Part shown: positions 49,116-58,975 of the stretch, piece by piece
Position numbering within the stretch: the first letter of the stretch is position 1
Layout: every line of letters starts with the position of its first letter
NCBI GenBank assembly: GCA_028868305.1
Contig: JAGWUS010000009.1
Span: 19,316-83,315, forward strand
Direction of reading: 5' to 3'
Length of the DNA: 64,000 nt
DNA from: Burkholderiales bacterium
GTDB taxonomy: Bacteria > Pseudomonadota > Gammaproteobacteria > Burkholderiales > Burkholderiaceae_C
The notes under the pieces: model-generated
Seen by the model: only the letters and a program-made list of their open reading frames with translations
Told to the model about the DNA's origin: nothing
Databases searched by the model: none
Position numbers and translations under genes: made by a program

Positions 49116-51743
49116 ATGGCCACCACGCCTCCCACACTTTCTCCTCGGCTGCAGCTGGCACGCGCTGTGCGTGAGCGCTTTTTTGCTGAAATGAGCCGGG
49201 CGATGTCCGAGATCAGTGTGCAGGTGCAGGTGCGGTTGACCGAACTTGTGGATGAACCGAGCAATGCGCGTGACTCACAGATTCGCAGAGACGTCTGGAT
49301 GGCCTACAAACGCTGCCGTCCGGTATGGTTTGAGGGGACGGTAAAGGCCTGGCGGGAGACGCTTGAGCCCGCCAAGGCCAGCAAACCCAGGGCGAGTCTG
49401 GAAGCTGCCGGACTGGAGTTGGTCGGTACCGATGTTGTCGAGAACAAGATTCTGGCTTCGCGACTGGTCACGACAGTCACCGACAAGGTATTGGCCCAGC
49501 TCGATGACTTGCGGGTTCGCATCAAATTGCTTGAAAACCTGGATGACCTTGATAGTCGCGATTTGCTGCGTCCCGATGTGCTGGTTCTTCTGATGGTGGA
49601 GCAATGGACCCAAGCCGGCCTGCCTGGAGATTCCTGGCCTCTGGTGAACGATACGGTGCAGGCCAAACTCATTACCAGTCTGAACGAAGCCTACAAGAAC
49701 GGCAACACCCTGATGATCAGCAAAGGGGTGTTGCCGACCATCGAACTGAAAGATCGCGTGCGTGCTCCGGCGCGTGCTGCAGGGCCTCGCCCCCGCCCTG
49801 CCACAGCGCCTCCTTCGGGGTCGGTCCCTTTGCAACCAGAGCCCCATTCGGGTGCCATGGGGGAGATGGGGCACAGCGGTGGCTATGGACAGGACTATGG
49901 CCATAGCACCTATCCGCAGAGTTCCGGCAATCCTTCAGGCAGCGGTTACCAGCAACCCAATGGCCCGCAGGGCCAGCGGGGGGCGCCGCCACAGGGTGGC
50001 CCAGGTTCCGCGCAGGAGAGCGGCCCGGCTGCGCGTAGTGGAGGATTCTTTGGCGGACGCCTGGGTTGGGGCAGTTCTGAAGCGCCTGCTGGCGGTACCA
50101 CGAGCCAGAGCAGTTCCCGCGGTGCGCAAGTTCCGCCACAGCAACCCTCGGGCTCCACGCCTTTCTGGAAACAGTCGGGCTCCGGAAACAGTGGCCCCGG
50201 GCAGCACGGATCGGCCACCGATGAGACCCGTATGATGACCCAGACTACTCCTTTGGCGCGCGCTCGCAGCCGTGCCCAGGGCGTGATTGGTCAGATCAGG
50301 CGCCTGTTTATCAACCAGGCAGACGTTGACTTTGAAGCCACAGCGCATTATTCGCCGTCACCTGCGCTAGCCAAGGCGATCGCGCCTCAGGCGGTGGCGG
50401 CGTCTTATGCTACCGGTGGCACGATGTACGAGGACTACAGCCCGGCCGGCATTGCGCGCGTGGCAGGTGCCCTACGCGAAAAAACGGTTGAGCTTAAGAA
50501 AAAAGCCGAAACCAAGGGCGAGAAGGCCACCATTGAAATCGTAGCCCTAATGTTCCAGGCCATATTGGCCGAAGAGCGGATTCCACCAGGAATCCGGGTC
50601 TGGTTTGCACGCCTGCAGATGCCGGTGTTGCGGGTTGCACTGGAGGACCCTGACTTTTTCGGTACTACTGATCACCCTGCGCGCCTGCTGATTGACCGCA
50701 TGGGTTCCTGTGTGATGGGGTTTGATGCAACAGGTGTCCAGGGCAGTGCCATGGAAACCGAAGTCAAGCGTATTGTTCAGGTGGTTGAGCAATATCCTGA
50801 GACCGGGAAAAAGGTTTACCAGATCGTCTATGACGAATTTCAGAAATTTCTCTCAAAATTCCTGACCGAAAAAGGTCCCACCCAGAAGGTGGTCAGTGTT
50901 GCGCAGCAGGTGGAGCAGAAGGAAACTCTGGCCATTCAGTTCACGATAGAGATGCGCAACATGCTCAAGGATCTGCCGGTGCGCGATGAGATCCGCGATT
51001 TCCTGTTCAAGGTCTGGTCCGAGGTATTGGCGGTTTCTGCCCTGCGCAAGGGTCCCAAGCACGCAGACACACTGACTTTGAAGAAGTCAGCAACCGATCT
51101 GGTGTGGGCGGCCAGCGCCAAACCCAATCGTGGGGATCGTGCCAAAGTGATACAGGACCTGCCAAACCTGCTGGTGCGTCTGCGGACCGGGATGACGCTT
51201 CTGGGTATGCCACCCTCCGAGCAGGAGGCCAATGTCAAGAAAATCAGCGATACCCTCGCCGATGCCTTCTTGTCCAAAACGCAGGCCATCTCGCAGGAAA
51301 AAATTGATGCCATGGCGCAGCGCCTGGGCAGTCTGGAAGACTTTGTATCCGAAGACGGCATGGGTGATCTGCCACTGGACGCCGAGAGCATCGAGATGAT
51401 GCTGGGTATTGAGGCGTCGGCCATAGAGGTTGTTGCCAATGGCGGGTCCAAACCGACGGCCGCTATGCTCGCGTGGGCGCAGGAATTGCAATTGGGGTCC
51501 TGGTACACGCTGGACCATAACAACCAGATTTCGCAGGTGCAATTTGCCTGGCGCAGCGAGCGAAAGCACCTGAACCTGTTTGCCTCCTCTGCCGGAAAGA
51601 GCTTCCTGATCCAGGGAGGGAGACTTGCAGCCTACCTGCAAGCCGGGTTGCTATTGCCACAGGAAGAGGAAGCCCTGACCGTGCGTGCCACGCGCGACGC
51701 GATGGCCAAACTTGAGGCCAACCCGGAGCGCTTACTCGCCTAA
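49116..51743 (+). CDS. DUF1631 family protein
   Basis: The 875-residue cytoplasmic protein fits DUF1631. It has a helical N-terminal part (about residues 1-215: AAGLELVGTDVVENKILASRLV, LDSRDLLRPDVLVLLMVEQW), then a low-complexity Pro/Gly/Ser/Gln-rich stretch (about 220-370), then a second helical part (about 430-870: RIPPGIRVWFARLQMPVLRVALEDPDFF). It ends with LGSWYTLDHNNQISQVQFAW, which resembles PilZ-associated tails. The function is unknown. It starts 11 bases after secF but is probably an independent unit. Confidence 0.87.
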   Translation: MATTPPTLSPRLQLARAVRERFFAEMSRAMSEISVQVQVRLTELVDEPSNARDSQIRRDVWMAYKRCRPVWFEGTVKAWRETLEPAKASKPRASLEAAGLELVGTDVVENKILASRLVTTVTDKVLAQLDDLRVRIKLLENLDDLDSRDLLRPDVLVLLMVEQWTQAGLPGDSWPLVNDTVQAKLITSLNEAYKNGNTLMISKGVLPTIELKDRVRAPARAAGPRPRPATAPPSGSVPLQPEPHSGAMGEMGHSGGYGQDYGHSTYPQSSGNPSGSGYQQPNGPQGQRGAPPQGGPGSAQESGPAARSGGFFGGRLGWGSSEAPAGGTTSQSSSRGAQVPPQQPSGSTPFWKQSGSGNSGPGQHGSATDETRMMTQTTPLARARSRAQGVIGQIRRLFINQADVDFEATAHYSPSPALAKAIAPQAVAASYATGGTMYEDYSPAGIARVAGALREKTVELKKKAETKGEKATIEIVALMFQAILAEERIPPGIRVWFARLQMPVLRVALEDPDFFGTTDHPARLLIDRMGSCVMGFDATGVQGSAMETEVKRIVQVVEQYPETGKKVYQIVYDEFQKFLSKFLTEKGPTQKVVSVAQQVEQKETLAIQFTIEMRNMLKDLPVRDEIRDFLFKVWSEVLAVSALRKGPKHADTLTLKKSATDLVWAASAKPNRGDRAKVIQDLPNLLVRLRTGMTLLGMPPSEQEANVKKISDTLADAFLSKTQAISQEKIDAMAQRLGSLEDFVSEDGMGDLPLDAESIEMMLGIEASAIEVVANGGSKPTAAMLAWAQELQLGSWYTLDHNNQISQVQFAWRSERKHLNLFASSAGKSFLIQGGRLAAYLQAGLLLPQEEEALTVRATRDAMAKLEANPERLLA

Positions 51744-51745
51744 GT

Positions 51746-51766
51746 AAGCCGTTTACTTGCCGGCTT
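51746..51766. terminator. Bidirectional terminator-like hairpin between convergent genes
   Basis: AAGCCG (51746-51751) and CGGCTT (51761-51766), with a 9-base loop, lie in the 22-base space between the DUF1631 stop and the smg stop. TTTAA follows on the plus side, so it may end both transcripts weakly. Confidence 0.5.
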
Positions 51767-52239
51767 TAATGCGCTATGCGCGTTTGCGCATCCTCGCATA
51801 GTTCGTCCAACACCAGCGCATCGGGCTCTTGCCCGAATCCCCAATACACCATCAGGACGATAATTTTCAGATCGTCAAGAGAGATGGGGCCGCCGGGTGC
51901 CGCCATGGCGCGGTCAATGACGACTTCGCGCATATGGGCCGGCAAAACACCAGCGGATTCCAGGAAGCGGATAAATCCGAGTGCCTGTAAGCCCAGGTGG
52001 TTCTGTTCATGCGGGGGATAGATCCGCATGCTGTTTGTTCCGGGTTGAAGCAGCCAGGGTTCCGGCAGTGTGGTGCTGGCGGCCGAGTTCAGCCCTTTGA
52101 GCCACCTGAGCGCATCGTCAATTTCGTCGGATTCAAAGCCAACGGCGCTGAGCTTGCGTTCCAGGTGGGTGGGTTCTGGGCAGGTTTCCCCGGCGTAGTA
52201 GTTTTCGTAAACGAAGGCAAGCACTTCAAACATGAACAC
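51766..52239 (-). CDS. smg: Smg/DUF494 family protein
   Basis: The 157-residue acidic protein fits the Smg family: MFEVLAFVYENYYAGETCPE, ALRWLKGLN, RIYPPHEQNHLGLQALGFIRFLESAGVL and MVYWGFGQEPDALVLDELC. Smg is usually encoded next to dprA, as here (62-base gap). Its role is unknown. The first Met is at 52239; the second, two codons in, may be used. Confidence 0.92.
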   Translation of the reverse strand: MFMFEVLAFVYENYYAGETCPEPTHLERKLSAVGFESDEIDDALRWLKGLNSAASTTLPEPWLLQPGTNSMRIYPPHEQNHLGLQALGFIRFLESAGVLPAHMREVVIDRAMAAPGGPISLDDLKIIVLMVYWGFGQEPDALVLDELCEDAQTRIAH

Positions 52240-52300
52240 AATATAGCGCAGATAAATTGTGTTCTGCCACGCGTCCGGAACTGCCCGTCTTTTCTCGCTT

Positions 52301-53464
52301 TCAGGCTTGAACGAGGCGCTGGAACAGGCCTCCAGGCAGGCGGGTTACCTCGCCCTGTAGCTCCAGCGTCATAAGTTGCGCCTGCAGTGCCGCTGTGTCC
52401 AGACCCGTGCGGGCTTGCAGCGTATCGAGGCTGGTGGCGTCATATCCCAAGGCCTGCAGTAGTACTGATTCTGGCTGCAATTGGCCTTCAGCCTCCGCTG
52501 CAATTGCATGGGTAGCTATTAAATCAGGAGCAGTATAGGGGCGGTTGTCAAGTTGCAGTTCTTCCAGAATGTCCTGCGCACTCTCGACCAGCTTGGCGCC
52601 CTGCTTGATCAGGGCGTGACAGCCCCGCGCCTGCGTGGAGTGAATCGATCCGGGAATGGCAAAGACATCCTTGCCCTGTTCTGTTGCGAGGCGCGCTGTA
52701 ATCAGTGAGCCTGACTGCAGGGCCGCTTCGACTACGAGTGTTCCCTGGGACAGGCCCGAAATGATGCGATTGCGTCTGGGAAAATTGGCTGCCAGCGGCG
52801 GGGTGCCCAGGGCGTACTCGCTCAGCAACATCCCGCGTTGCGCTATGCGGTGTGCCAGCACCCTATGCTGCTTGGGATAAACCCGGTCCAGTCCCGTACC
52901 CACCACGGCAATGGTTGCCAGACTGTCTGCATCAGCGCCTTCCAGGGCGCCCTCATGGGCAGCACCGTCTATTCCCAGAGCCATGCCGCTGACAATCGTC
53001 AGCCCCGCCTGCGCCAGTGCTACGGAAAATTGACGTGCGTTGGCTGCGCCCTGTGGCGTGGGGTTGCGGCTGCCCACCACGGCCAGACAACGGTCAGCAA
53101 CCCTGTTCAGGCCGCCAGCACGCCACAACTCTGCCGGACCCATTGCGTACAGCAGGAGTGGCGGATCCTCAATATTCAGCAGGGATTGTGGATAGTCCGG
53201 ATCACCCAGCGGCAAGACACGTCGGGCATCAGCCTCGGTCTGCAGCCATTGCCAGGTGCTTTCCAGCAAAGATGAGAGCTCGGCCGGTTCCCGCAGCAAG
53301 GCGGCCGCCTGGGTCGCGCTGACAACCGCTTCCAGACTTGCGGCAGACTGCTGAAAAATCTGTTGGGGTAGCCCGAACTGCGCAAGCAGCCGTCGCGCAC
53401 CGCTGTCGCCAACACCGGGTGTCAGCTGCAATCGCAACCACGCCCGGAGCTCTTCACGTTCCAT
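52301..53464 (-). CDS. dprA: DNA-processing protein DprA
   Basis: The 387-residue protein has the Rossmann core: VVGSRNPTPQGAANARQFSVALAQAG, SGMALGIDGAAHEGAL, GTGLDRVYPKQH, and FPRRNRIISGLSQGTLVVEAALQSGSLITARLA. A C-terminal winged-helix part follows (about 330-387). DprA loads RecA onto incoming single strands during transformation. A weak copy of the 49-bp repeat (52483-52531) lies in frame in the linker before the winged helix and encodes LIATHAIAAEAEG. It lies between lysM and smg. Confidence 0.96.
   Translation of the reverse strand: MEREELRAWLRLQLTPGVGDSGARRLLAQFGLPQQIFQQSAASLEAVVSATQAAALLREPAELSSLLESTWQWLQTEADARRVLPLGDPDYPQSLLNIEDPPLLLYAMGPAELWRAGGLNRVADRCLAVVGSRNPTPQGAANARQFSVALAQAGLTIVSGMALGIDGAAHEGALEGADADSLATIAVVGTGLDRVYPKQHRVLAHRIAQRGMLLSEYALGTPPLAANFPRRNRIISGLSQGTLVVEAALQSGSLITARLATEQGKDVFAIPGSIHSTQARGCHALIKQGAKLVESAQDILEELQLDNRPYTAPDLIATHAIAAEAEGQLQPESVLLQALGYDATSLDTLQARTGLDTAALQAQLMTLELQGEVTRLPGGLFQRLVQA
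52483..52531 (-). repeat. Dispersed 49-bp repeat, copy 6 (diverged)
   Basis: Read on the minus strand: GCTCCTGATTTAATAGC, later TGCAATT, ending GAAGGCC. It aligns without gaps with the other copies but is more diverged. It lies in frame inside dprA, in the linker between the Rossmann and winged-helix domains. Confidence 0.6.
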
Positions 53465-53491
53465 GAGCGGTACCGGAAGTTATGATGCGTA

Positions 53492-54718
53492 TCAGCGAGG
53501 GGTCGACAACCGGTCACCCACCCGAACGCCGCTGGTGATATCGAGGATCAGTGCGTAGGAAACGCGATCAAAAGTCCGGAAAACCATCAGCAGGCCATTG
53601 CGCTCATCAGGCAACTTCATCAGCGGCCTTGCAGGATCACCCTTGTCGATCATCGTGGCGCCGTCTTTCAGGATGGCAAGCACATGACCCGGCTCTATGC
53701 CATCGCGGGATCCGAGATTGATGGCGACCACCTGGTTTTGGGCTGCGTTCACTACGGCGCTGCCATAGACGGAGATGATGCGACCAGCCACGTTAGTAGC
53801 CGGTGCGCGCGGTGTGTAGGTTTGCAACTGGCGTGGAGGTTCCGGCAACATGCGGTCGCCAACACGCATTTCCTCCTTGGCGCTGACGATATCGATGGTC
53901 GCTGGAACGATGGCTCCGTTGGTGGCGCCGTCCTTGTCGGTTACATCCGTCGTGCTCTCGCCACGTACCATCGTGGCCTTGCCGACGTACTGTGCCTCGT
54001 AGCCCAGAATTTCTCCGGTGCCAGGATCTTTCAGGGGGGTTGCATTACGAAAAACCCGGAACTGCTTTTCAAGACGCTGGTCATCCAGCAGGGGCACGCC
54101 GTTCTGGCCGCGTGCATACGCGCGGTCACCCTTGGCCAGCAGAACCCGGCTCTCCTGCGCGGAAACGATGCGGGGAGCCGCTTTCAGGGTGGCCTCGTCA
54201 ACGACCAGCGGCTCGGCCAGGAAAGGTTCAATCAGGCTTGATTGCAGTGCTGTCAGCGCCTTGCTGGACAGTGATTCATAGCGTGTACGGGGAGAAACGC
54301 GCACGGTCTCCAGACCCGAGTCGTCTGACGGCGTGGCTGCCAGGTGCAACGTGGCCCGTCCGTCCTTGCGTTCCAGCAGCAGAATCTGGCCGGGATAGAT
54401 CAGGTGCGGGTTTTTAATGTCATTGAGGTTCATCCCCCACAATTCCGGCCAGCGCCATGGGCTCTTGAGGTACATCTTCGAGATATCCCACAAGGTGTCG
54501 CCACGTTTGATGGTGTAGCTGTCGGGCGCATCGGCTGCGAGTTCGCTCAAGGGGACACCCTTGGCGGCTACTTCATTGGCAGTTGCCCGTTGCGCTGCAG
54601 TTATCGGGTATTGCTGTGCCAGCGCGTTGCCCGCGACCAGCGCACATGCGATACCGGTCAATGCGGCCAGTGCCAATTTGGGTTTCACCATCAGAAGTGT
54701 CGTCATATCGGAATGCAT
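53492..54718 (-). CDS. LysM-domain exported protein
   Basis: The 408-residue protein has a Sec signal peptide (VKPKLALAALTGIACALVAGNALAQ, read in parts) and one LysM domain (about residues 65-115: YTIKRGDTLWDISKMYLKSPWRWPELWGMN, HLIYPGQILLL). A long beta-rich C-terminal part follows. LysM binds peptidoglycan. Such proteins are regularly encoded beside dprA, with def/fmt divergent from them, as here. Starts at 54718, 54706 and 54691 are possible. Confidence 0.9.
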   Translation of the reverse strand: MHSDMTTLLMVKPKLALAALTGIACALVAGNALAQQYPITAAQRATANEVAAKGVPLSELAADAPDSYTIKRGDTLWDISKMYLKSPWRWPELWGMNLNDIKNPHLIYPGQILLLERKDGRATLHLAATPSDDSGLETVRVSPRTRYESLSSKALTALQSSLIEPFLAEPLVVDEATLKAAPRIVSAQESRVLLAKGDRAYARGQNGVPLLDDQRLEKQFRVFRNATPLKDPGTGEILGYEAQYVGKATMVRGESTTDVTDKDGATNGAIVPATIDIVSAKEEMRVGDRMLPEPPRQLQTYTPRAPATNVAGRIISVYGSAVVNAAQNQVVAINLGSRDGIEPGHVLAILKDGATMIDKGDPARPLMKLPDERNGLLMVFRTFDRVSYALILDITSGVRVGDRLSTPR

Positions 54719-54851
54719 TCAGGTTGCTATAACTTGATAATTTACGCACGATTTTGCGCTCAAGCCCTTGATTCGGCAACGTTTTTGGGTAACAGGCTGT
54801 ACCAGAGCGGCCAAAAGTGGCGAAAATAGCCACATCTTTGAAGAGCTTTCC

Positions 54852-55361
54852 ATGGCATTACTCCCGATTCTTTGCTATCCCGATCCCAAATTGCACAAAG
54901 TGGCCAAGCCGGTTGTTGCGGTGGACGCGCGCATCCAGTCGCTGGTGCGTGACATGCTGGAAACCATGTACGAGGCCAAAGGCATTGGCCTGGCGGCGAC
55001 CCAGATCGATGTACATGAGCGTGTAATCGTGATGGATGTGTCTGAAGACCGTGATCAGCCGCTGGTGCTGATCAACCCCGAACTTGTGTGGACCAGCCCA
55101 ACCAGGCACATCAACGAAGAAGGCTGTCTGTCGGTGCCCGGTATTTACGACGGCGTGGAGCGTTTTGACGCCGTTCACGTCACTGCGCTGGACGACAGGG
55201 GTCAAAGCCGGACGATTGAAGCCGAAGAATTGCTGGCAGTGTGCATCCAGCATGAAATGGACCATCTCATGGGCAAAGTTTTCGTGGAATACCTCTCTCC
55301 CCTCAAGCGCAATCGCATCAAAACCAAGATGATCAAGGCTAAGCGCGAGGAAGAACGCTAG
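54852..55361 (+). CDS. def: Peptide deformylase
   Basis: The 169-residue enzyme shows all three motifs: [17 protein letters not shown] and QHEMDHLMG, with Cys and two His binding the metal. It removes formyl from new proteins. The ATG at 54852 gives [15 protein letters not shown], the usual start; the upstream frame to 54768 is rejected. The fmt start follows directly after the stop. Confidence 0.98.
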   Translation: MALLPILCYPDPKLHKVAKPVVAVDARIQSLVRDMLETMYEAKGIGLAATQIDVHERVIVMDVSEDRDQPLVLINPELVWTSPTRHINEEGCLSVPGIYDGVERFDAVHVTALDDRGQSRTIEAEELLAVCIQHEMDHLMGKVFVEYLSPLKRNRIKTKMIKAKREEER

Positions 55362-56351
55362 GTGGTAGCTTTGCGGGTCATTTTTGCTGGCACCCCCGAG
55401 TTTGCCCGGGTAGCGCTGGAGCGGTTGCACGCCGCCGGCCACACCATTGCACTGGTACTCAGCCAGCCGGACCGCCCAGCCGGACGCGGCATGAAGCTGC
55501 AGGCATCAAGCGTCAAGCAGTTTGCGCTGGAGCATGGCATTGCAGTGGCCCAGCCACGGAGCCTGCGGCTGGATGGCAAGTACCCCGAAGATGCGGTTGC
55601 CGCACGGCAGGCGATTGCAGATGCCGATGCGGATGTGATGGTGGTCGCTGCCTACGGGTTGATCCTGCCGCAGTGGGTACTGGACGCTATGGCGGCTCCG
55701 CACAGCGATGGTCGCGCGCGCTTTGGCTGTCTCAACATCCACGGCTCGCTATTGCCGCGCTGGCGCGGCGCGGCGCCCATCCACCGTGCCATTGAAGCCG
55801 GCGACGGCCATACAGGTATCACCATCATGCGGATGGATGTGGGGCTGGATACCGGCGACATGCTGCTCACGGAAAGCCTGCCGATTCAGGACACCGACAC
55901 CACCGCCAGCCTGCATGACAAGGTGGCTGATCTGGGTGCGAACATGATTGTGCAGGCGCTCGATCTTGCAGCTGCTGGACGCTTATATCCGGTCAAGCAA
56001 CCTGAAGAAGGTGTCACCTACGCCCACAAGATCGATAAGCACGAAGCAGCCATCGACTGGCGACAGGATGCCGCCACCATTGTGCGCAGGGTGCGGGCAT
56101 TCAACCCCTTTCCTGGAGCGTCTACCAGCCTGGATGCTGAAACGATCAAGGTTTGGGGGGCGACGGTTCAACCGGGTTCTCCATCCGCAACATATGGAAC
56201 AATTCTGGCTGTAGCCCCCGAGGGTATTGCGGTGGCAGCTATGAATTCAATAGCGCTTTTGACGGAGCTTCAGCGGGCTGGAAGCAAGCGTCTGCCTGTG
56301 GCCGAGTTTTTGCGGGGTTTTCCTTTGCGCGCTGGGCAGGTGCTGAAGTGA
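55362..56351 (+). CDS. fmt: Methionyl-tRNA formyltransferase
   Basis: The 329-residue enzyme has [49 protein letters not shown] and [17 protein letters not shown], with the catalytic Asn, His and Asp. The C-terminal tRNA-binding domain ends [12 protein letters not shown] start directly follows the def stop with no gap. A diverged copy of the 49-bp repeat (56238-56288) lies in frame and encodes [18 protein letters not shown], which may explain a length slightly above E. coli Fmt. Confidence 0.97.
   Translation: MVALRVIFAGTPEFARVALERLHAAGHTIALVLSQPDRPAGRGMKLQASSVKQFALEHGIAVAQPRSLRLDGKYPEDAVAARQAIADADADVMVVAAYGLILPQWVLDAMAAPHSDGRARFGCLNIHGSLLPRWRGAAPIHRAIEAGDGHTGITIMRMDVGLDTGDMLLTESLPIQDTDTTASLHDKVADLGANMIVQALDLAAAGRLYPVKQPEEGVTYAHKIDKHEAAIDWRQDAATIVRRVRAFNPFPGASTSLDAETIKVWGATVQPGSPSATYGTILAVAPEGIAVAAMNSIALLTELQRAGSKRLPVAEFLRGFPLRAGQVLK
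56238..56288 (+). repeat. Dispersed 49-bp repeat, copy 7 (diverged)
   Basis: GCTATGAATTCAATAGC then CGCTTTTGAC, ending GGCTGGAAGCA. It aligns without gaps with the family over 49 bases and lies in frame inside the C-terminal domain of fmt. Confidence 0.62.
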
Positions 56352-57100
56352 TGCAACGTTGGCGCGCCTGGTGGCGCCATCCGGAGTTTCAGTTGGGGCT
56401 GCGTGAGATGGCAGCCGTGTCGCCAGGTCTGGCGGCGTGGGGTTTGATGACGGGCGTGGCCATGGTCAAGTCCGGCATGAGTACTGTGGAAGCTGTGGCC
56501 ATGACCCTGGTGGTGTTTGCGGGTAGTTCGCAACTGGCCGCCATTCCCCTGATTGCGGCAGGTGCGCCAGTCTGGGTGATTTGGGCGACGGCTTTTTGCG
56601 TCAATCTGCGGTTTGTGGTGTTCAGCGCCCACATGCGGCCCTACTTCATGCACCTGCCCTTGCGCTGGAGGCTGTTCAACGGCTACCTGACGGCAGACCT
56701 CAGCTATGTGATGTTTACCAAACGGTTCCACCATCCCGCAAACGATGCGGCCACGCAACGCGCCCAGCTGGCGTATCTTGGGGGTGGTAGTTTTTTCAAC
56801 TGGACGAGCTGGCAGGCCGCGAGCCTGCTGGGCATTGCGCTGGCCAACACGATTCCCACGCATTGGGGGCTGGGTTTTGCCGGCATCCTGGCTTTACTGG
56901 GGGTGGCCTGTTCGCTGGCCAGCAGCAACTTGCGCCGGGTGTCAGCAGGTGTGGCAGGCATGGCGGCGGTGGCGGCCTTTGCCCTGCCGTTCAAACTCAA
57001 CATCGTGGTGTCGATTGCCGCTGCCGTGGCCTTGTGCCTGATACTGGAACACTTGCACCCCCCGGCCCCACAGGCACCTGTTGCAGGAGGTCGGTCATGA
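56351..57100 (+). CDS. azlC: AzlC family branched-chain amino acid exporter, large subunit
   Basis: The 249-residue membrane protein has the AzlC signature: LAAWGLMTGVAMVKSGMS, FAGSSQLAAIPLI, FCVNLRFVVFSAHMRPYF and YLTADLSYVMF. It pairs with AzlD to export branched-chain amino acids. Its ATG overlaps the fmt stop by one base, and azlD overlaps its end by 4 bases. Confidence 0.94.
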   Translation: MQRWRAWWRHPEFQLGLREMAAVSPGLAAWGLMTGVAMVKSGMSTVEAVAMTLVVFAGSSQLAAIPLIAAGAPVWVIWATAFCVNLRFVVFSAHMRPYFMHLPLRWRLFNGYLTADLSYVMFTKRFHHPANDAATQRAQLAYLGGGSFFNWTSWQAASLLGIALANTIPTHWGLGFAGILALLGVACSLASSNLRRVSAGVAGMAAVAAFALPFKLNIVVSIAAAVALCLILEHLHPPAPQAPVAGGRS

Positions 57101-57444
57101 ACCACACCGATTTCTGGACCTTGGGCGTGATCGTTGGGCTGGGCGTGGTGACCCTGGTGACGCGCAGCTTTTTCTTTCTGAGCAACAGGCCCTGGCATCC
57201 TCCGCACTGGGCGCAACGCGGTTTGCAGTACGCGCCCATTGCCGCCCTGTCGGCGGTGGTGCTGCCGGAGGTATTGATGACCCAGGGGCAGCTTATCGGC
57301 ACCTGGCTGGACGCACGCCTGTTTGCCGCAGTTGCGGGCGCAGCCTACTTCTTTTTGCGCCGGGGCCAAGGGCAGGCCGTGCTGGGCACGATCGTGTCGG
57401 GCATGCTGGTGTACCTGCCGTTGCACATTGGTTTGGGTTGGTGA
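57097..57444 (+). CDS. azlD: AzlD family branched-chain amino acid exporter, small subunit
   Basis: The 115-residue protein has three or four membrane segments, with VTLVTRSFFFLS, RGLQYAPIAALSAVVLPEVLM and ARLFAAVAGAAYFFLRRG. It starts in the azlC stop (ATGA) after AGGAGG. It forms the AzlCD pair, cotranscribed with def-fmt. Confidence 0.93.
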   Translation: MNHTDFWTLGVIVGLGVVTLVTRSFFFLSNRPWHPPHWAQRGLQYAPIAALSAVVLPEVLMTQGQLIGTWLDARLFAAVAGAAYFFLRRGQGQAVLGTIVSGMLVYLPLHIGLGW

Positions 57445-57459
57445 CAAATGTCGCCCCCA

Positions 57460-57555
57460 CGCTCCACCGCTGCGCGGTTCGCTGCCCCCCGAGGGGGCTA
57501 ACTCGCCTTGGGGCGGCCCGGCGGCGAGCTGTTGCTCCTATGCCCAGTCGTTTCG
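57460..57555. repeat. GC-rich palindromic (REP-like) element before pgk
   Basis: The element holds two strong inverted structures: CCCCCCGAGGGGG (57485-57497) and CGCCTTGGGGCGGCCCGGCGG (in parts, 57503-57525). Elements of this style are common between genes in Comamonadaceae. No second copy is seen in the window. It may stabilise the azlD 3' end and lies just upstream of the pgk promoter area. Confidence 0.6.
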
Positions 57556-57607
57556 CGGGTCGCTGCCCTCCTACAATTCGGGCAATTCTTTTGACTGAGG
57601 TGTTTCC

Positions 57608-58816
57608 ATGCAAGTGATCCGTTTCGCCGACCTGATTGCCCAAGGCAAAGTAGCCAACAAACGCGTCTTCATCCGCGCCGACCTGAACGTTCCGCAAGAC
57701 GACTCCGGCGCCATCACCGAAGACACCCGCATCCGCGCCAGCATCCCGGCAATCGAAATGGCCTTGAAGGCCGGTGCCGCCGTCATGGTCACCTCCCACC
57801 TGGGCCGCCCCACCGAAGGAGCGTTCACCCCTGCCGACTCCCTGGCCCCGGTCGCCAAACGCATGGGCGAACTCATGGGCCGCGAGATCCCGGTGATTGC
57901 CAACTGGACCGACGGCGTCAAATTCAATGGTGCTGATCTGGCCCCCGGCCAGCTGGTTCTTCTGGAAAACTGCCGCGTCAACAAGGGTGAAAAAAAGAAC
58001 GACGACGCTTTAGCCAAGAAAATGGCCGCCCTGTGCGACATCTTTGTCCATGACGCCTTTGGTACCGCCCACCGGGCCGAAGCCTCCACCTACGGCATCG
58101 CCCAGTTTGCCCCCATCGCCTGCGCCGGCCCGCTCCTGGCCGCCGAGATGGACGCCATCTCCCAAGCTCTGCTGGCCCCCAAGCGTCCCCTGGTCGCCAT
58201 CGTGGCCGGCTCCAAAGTCTCCACCAAACTCACCATCCTCAAAAGCCTGGCCAACAACGTCGACCAGCTCATCGTCGGTGGCGGCATTGCCAACACCTTC
58301 ATGCTGGCCGCAGGACTGAAAATCGGCAAAAGCCTGGCCGAACCCGACCTGCTGGACCAGGCCACAGCCGTGATTGAAGCCATGAAGGCACGCGGTGCAG
58401 CCGTCCCCATCCCCACCGATGTCGTCACCGCCAAAACCTTCAGCCCAGATGCCAAAGCCGAAATCAAGGCCGCCACTGATGTGGCCGATGACGACCTGAT
58501 CCTGGACATTGGCCCCCAGACCGCCAAAGCCCTGGCAGAACAACTGATGAAAGCCGGCACCATTGTCTGGAACGGCCCGGTGGGCGTGTTTGAGTTCGCG
58601 GCCTTTGAGAACGGCACCAAAACCATTGCCCAGGCGATTGCACAGTCCAGTGCCTTCAGCATTGCGGGCGGGGGTGACACCCTGGCGGCGATTGCCAAGT
58701 ACGGCATTGAAAGCCAAGTGGGTTACATCAGCACCGGCGGTGGGGCGTTTCTGGAGGTGCTGGAGGGCAAGACGCTGCCGGCGTTTGAGATTCTGCAGAA
58801 GCGCGCCGGTACGTAA
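57608..58816 (+). CDS. pgk: Phosphoglycerate kinase
   Basis: The 402-residue protein has the PGK signature [58 protein letters not shown] and [11 protein letters not shown] near the C-terminus. It transfers phosphate between 1,3-bisphosphoglycerate and ADP. Codon use is strongly biased to C-ending codons, typical of high expression. The ATG follows GAGGTG. It is a single gene between azlD and the chemotaxis cluster. Confidence 0.98.
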   Translation: MQVIRFADLIAQGKVANKRVFIRADLNVPQDDSGAITEDTRIRASIPAIEMALKAGAAVMVTSHLGRPTEGAFTPADSLAPVAKRMGELMGREIPVIANWTDGVKFNGADLAPGQLVLLENCRVNKGEKKNDDALAKKMAALCDIFVHDAFGTAHRAEASTYGIAQFAPIACAGPLLAAEMDAISQALLAPKRPLVAIVAGSKVSTKLTILKSLANNVDQLIVGGGIANTFMLAAGLKIGKSLAEPDLLDQATAVIEAMKARGAAVPIPTDVVTAKTFSPDAKAEIKAATDVADDDLILDIGPQTAKALAEQLMKAGTIVWNGPVGVFEFAAFENGTKTIAQAIAQSSAFSIAGGGDTLAAIAKYGIESQVGYISTGGGAFLEVLEGKTLPAFEILQKRAGT

Positions 58817-58975
58817 GTTCTTGTTGGCGGGCTGCAATTTGGGGTTTTGCTGGCCGGAAATTTCTGGCGTGCGATCCGTAGAACTGGCGGCTTTTTTCCC
58901 CTCGACTGGTCAGACTGGTTTGTGCTTCTGGTGCAGAATCCGCGCTAACATGCAAAAAAATCATTGATCAGAGAA

